In this document: piece by piece, positions 62,182 to 64,000 of the stretch
How positions within the stretch are numbered: position 1 is the stretch's first letter
Layout: every line of letters begins with the position of its first letter
Origin: Bacillota bacterium
GTDB taxonomy: Bacteria > Bacillota_I > Bacilli_A > RF39 > UBA660
Reading direction: 5' to 3'
DNA: 64,000 bases
Assembly: GCA_015059305.1 (NCBI GenBank)
Contig: SVAQ01000002.1
Coordinates: 124,001 to 188,000, forward strand
Made by a program: the position numbers and the translations under genes
The notes under the pieces: model-generated
What the model saw: the letters and a program-made list of their open reading frames with translations, nothing else
Database searches by the model: none
Told to the model about the DNA's origin: nothing

Positions 62182-62300
62182 CTAGGCACCTTTCAATTTT
62201 GTGCAAAAAATTGGATTCGAACCAATAACCGTAAGTTTATCAGACTTATGCTCTACCATTGAGCCATTCTCGCAATTGAGGATTTGCTGTATGTGCCTTT
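62182..62300 (-). ncRNA. ACAGCAAA stem element enclosing a normal-order tRNA-Ile
   Basis: Outer stem AGGCAC (62293-62298) with GTGCCT (62185-62190 area), then ATACAGCAAAT, then an inner stem TCAATT/AATTGA that abuts the tRNA acceptor. The same outer layout encloses permuted tRNAs elsewhere. Confidence 0.55.
62202..62273 (-). tRNA. tRNA-Ile (GAT), second copy, inside a stem element
   Basis: Acceptor GCGAGAA/TTTTTGC with G-U pairs, loop CTGATAA between TAAGT and ACTTA, T arm ATTGG-TTCGAAT-CCAAT. No CCA encoded (CAA follows). Confidence 0.8.
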
Positions 62301-62394
62301 AATAAAAATTCTTAAATAAAAATTTTTATTAAAAATACATATCCAAGAGAGGAAAACTTCTAAAATTTTCCTCTCTTAATTTTTATTATAATAT

Positions 62395-62423
62395 ATTATA
62401 TCATATATTTTTTAAAAAATCAA
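62395..62423 (-). promoter_or_regulatory. Sigma-A promoter at the start of the tRNA array
   Basis: TTGATT (62418-62423), 17 bp, TATAAT (62395-62400), starting one base after the glycosyltransferase stop. A strong hairpin (AAGAGAGGAAAA and complement, 62345-62377) lies in its leader. Confidence 0.78.
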
Positions 62424-63200
62424 TTAAAATTTATAATTTATTTTTTTTATTATTTTATTTAATTCTTTTTCAGTTTGTACAGCAATAATTATTAATTTTT
62501 GTAAATTATCAATATTTTTTTCATCATCTAAAAAAGAATTAAATGTTTTTTCTTCCCAGTCAATAAAAAAATTTTTAAAAAATGAAAAAAACTATAAATC
62601 TGCTAATTTCAATTGTCCTGCAAAATGAATACAATTTTTATGAATAATAGTATCATCAGATTTTATATTTGATAAACAGTTATAAAAGTAAATATTTAAA
62701 AAAGCCTAATCATTTTCTATATTTTTTATTATATTATTGTTTAATATATATTTATTATAAAGTTCTTTATTGGGTCGACAGAAAAAATAAGCTCCATAAA
62801 CACCTGGAATTATTTTTTGTTTAAAATTTTTACAAAATAAATAAAAAGGTTTATTTTTTGAAAAATTATATTCTTTAAAAACATTATCTATATTATTATA
62901 AATAATAATATCTGCATCTAGAAATAAAACAATTTCATATTCTATTAAATTTAAAATCTGAAATTTATTTAAAGTATCTTTATAATGTTTATCTTCAATT
63001 TCAAAAGATAAAGAATCAATAATTTTATATATAATATTATTTTTTTCTATTATATTCTTATATTTATTATAAATATTTTCTGTTATTAAAATAATAAAAG
63101 GATATTTTGATTGAAGATATTTTAATCTTTGCTACGTTCTAATAATATAAGGAATATATTTTTTATCTGTTACTATAGTACAATAAGCATAATTATTCAT
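62424..63200 (-). CDS. Family 8-like glycosyltransferase A (three TAG codons)
   Basis: The 258-aa protein has VLFLDADIIIYNNID (DxD metal site), PGVYGAYFFCRPN and, once TAG is read as Gln, IENDQAFLNIY, the conserved DQ of glycogenin-like enzymes. TAGs lie at 63132-63134, 62706-62708 and 62592-62594. C-terminal HFAGQLKLADLQ has the expected HF(x)G. It may glycosylate a virion or cell-surface target. It overlaps gene B upstream by 8 bp. Confidence 0.8.
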
Positions 63201-64000
63201 ATTTTTCTCCCAATAAATAAAAATTTTTTATAAAAGAGGTATAATCATAAATAAATAATTGCTTTATTTTAGTAATATTATTTATTAAAAAATTATAAAT
63301 ATAATCTATTTCCAAATTATAATTATAAAAAATATTTTTTATAATTTTTATTTGATTAAAAGAATTCCAAATTTTAGGAGTGCCAACAAAATGGAACTAT
63401 TGTAAACTTTTTAAAATTTTTATTTTATAATTTATATTATGATAAAATAAAACTCTCATAATATCATGATCTGAAATTATATTTGTTTTATTATTTATTT
63501 TATAATTATGTAATTGTATAATTTTATTATAATTATTGATATTTGGTTTGCAAAAAAAGACAAAAGTTTCAAAATCTTGAAATATTTTATTTTTTTTACA
63601 ATTATATTCTAATAAATTATTTGGAGGAAATAAAAAATCATGCTATGCCAATGTTAATTGATTATAATAAAAATCAAATTTATTTTCAATATTATTTAAT
63701 AAAACAACATCAGCTTCAAATATCATTAATAAATCATATTCTATTAAAGATATCGGAGAAAAATGAAAACTTGCATATTTATGATTTGAATTTCTATCAT
63801 ATAAAGAAAATAATTCAGTTTTCTAAACAATAATTCCAAAATCTTTCATTTGTTTAATTCCTTGTTCTGTAACTTCTCCAGCTATTAAGACAATAAAAGG
63901 ATATTTACATTTTAAATAATCCATTATTCTTTTATTTAAAATTATACAAGGAATATAATTATCATTTGTTATCGCTGTTGCATAAGCATATTTATTATTC
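63193..64000 (-). CDS. Family 8-like glycosyltransferase B (three TAG codons, start just off the window)
   Basis: About 268 residues are visible, beginning NNKYAYATAITNDNYIPCII. LMIFEADVVLLNNIE has ExD in place of DxD, and HFVGTPKIW marks the C-terminal motif. TAGs begin at 63823, 63643 and 63397. The start codon appears to lie two bases beyond the window. It is a diverged paralogue of gene A, and the altered DxD may mean a different metal or donor use. Confidence 0.75.

Noticed and set aside
20976..63200. Split reading frames as sequencing errors or frameshifted pseudogenes
   Set aside because: All interruptions are in-frame TAG only, with frame and homology continuing on both sides and never TAA or TGA. 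Recoding explains them all.
1..64000. Bacteroidetes host, as for other TAG-recoded gut phages
   Set aside because: Consensus sigma-A promoters with 17-bp spacers and strong GGAGG ribosome sites are typical of Firmicutes and atypical of Bacteroidetes.
1..64000. CRISPR array, insertion sequence or integrated prophage border
   Set aside because: No regularly spaced repeats, transposase, integrase or attachment-like duplication was seen.

Overview
The window looks like part of a large double-stranded DNA bacteriophage genome from a gut-type Firmicute host. Every gene I can support lies on the minus strand. Promoters are sigma-A type (TTGAxx, 17 bp, TATAAT), ribosome sites are GGAGG-like, and the genome is very AT-rich. 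The gene set is phage replication, nucleotide metabolism, lysis and a large tRNA array. I see no ribosomal RNA, no integrase and no capsid or terminase genes here.

The key to reading it is the genetic code. About 48 in-frame TAG codons interrupt some 20 otherwise intact genes, and every real gene end I checked is TAA or TGA, never TAG. TAG falls where families have a conserved glutamine (PhoH GDxxQ, GT8 DQ, peptidoglycan-binding WQ), so TAG is read as Gln (genetic code 15). A tRNA with anticodon CTA is at 52985-53075. All coordinates below use that code; standard-code calling breaks these genes into pieces.

Layout, in the direction of transcription (high to low). 62.4-64.0 kb: two family 8-like glycosyltransferases. 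53-62.3 kb: a tRNA and structured-RNA array of about 25 tRNA genes. It holds a tmRNA, a suppressor tRNA, two circularly permuted tRNA genes, a tRNA-Lys split by an endonuclease gene, three HDV-like (theta type) ribozymes, a 588-nt ROOL/GOLLD-like RNA, and a repeated stem element marked by ACAGCAAA. Embedded in or next to the array are two duplicated kinase-like genes. One is coupled to a ThiF/E1-like gene (54.5-56.0 kb) and one to a YcaO gene (50.1-52.9 kb). 45-50 kb: a DUF2828/Ro-like vWA protein, an exonuclease, a DraRnl-type RNA ligase and small proteins. 40-45 kb: a secreted repeat protein, then an operon of two radical SAM enzymes and a cysteine-rich substrate-like protein. 36-40 kb: phosphoesterases, a polynucleotide kinase and a flotillin. 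31.5-36 kb: tail-like proteins, PIN-PhoH, endolysin and holin. 13-31.4 kb: gyrase B and A, RNase H, ClpP, LigA, ThyX, Sak4-like ATPase, DnaB, primase and SAM synthetase. 0-13 kb: RecJ, secreted lysozyme, Dda-like helicase, methyltransferase, DNA polymerase III alpha, guanylate kinase and NrdD, which is interrupted by a group I intron.

How it fits together: replication and nucleotide genes are mostly TAG-free, while lysis, PhoH, kinase-like, glycosyltransferase and several tail-like genes need TAG read-through. Expression of the second set can therefore be gated by the suppressor tRNA. RNA ligase, polynucleotide kinase and phosphoesterases form an RNA-repair kit that suits an array with permuted, split and ribozyme-processed RNAs. 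SAM synthetase, two radical SAM enzymes, a YcaO and an E1-like protein suggest that the phage encodes its own peptide or protein modification chemistry. That combination, and the permuted tRNAs, are the most novel content.
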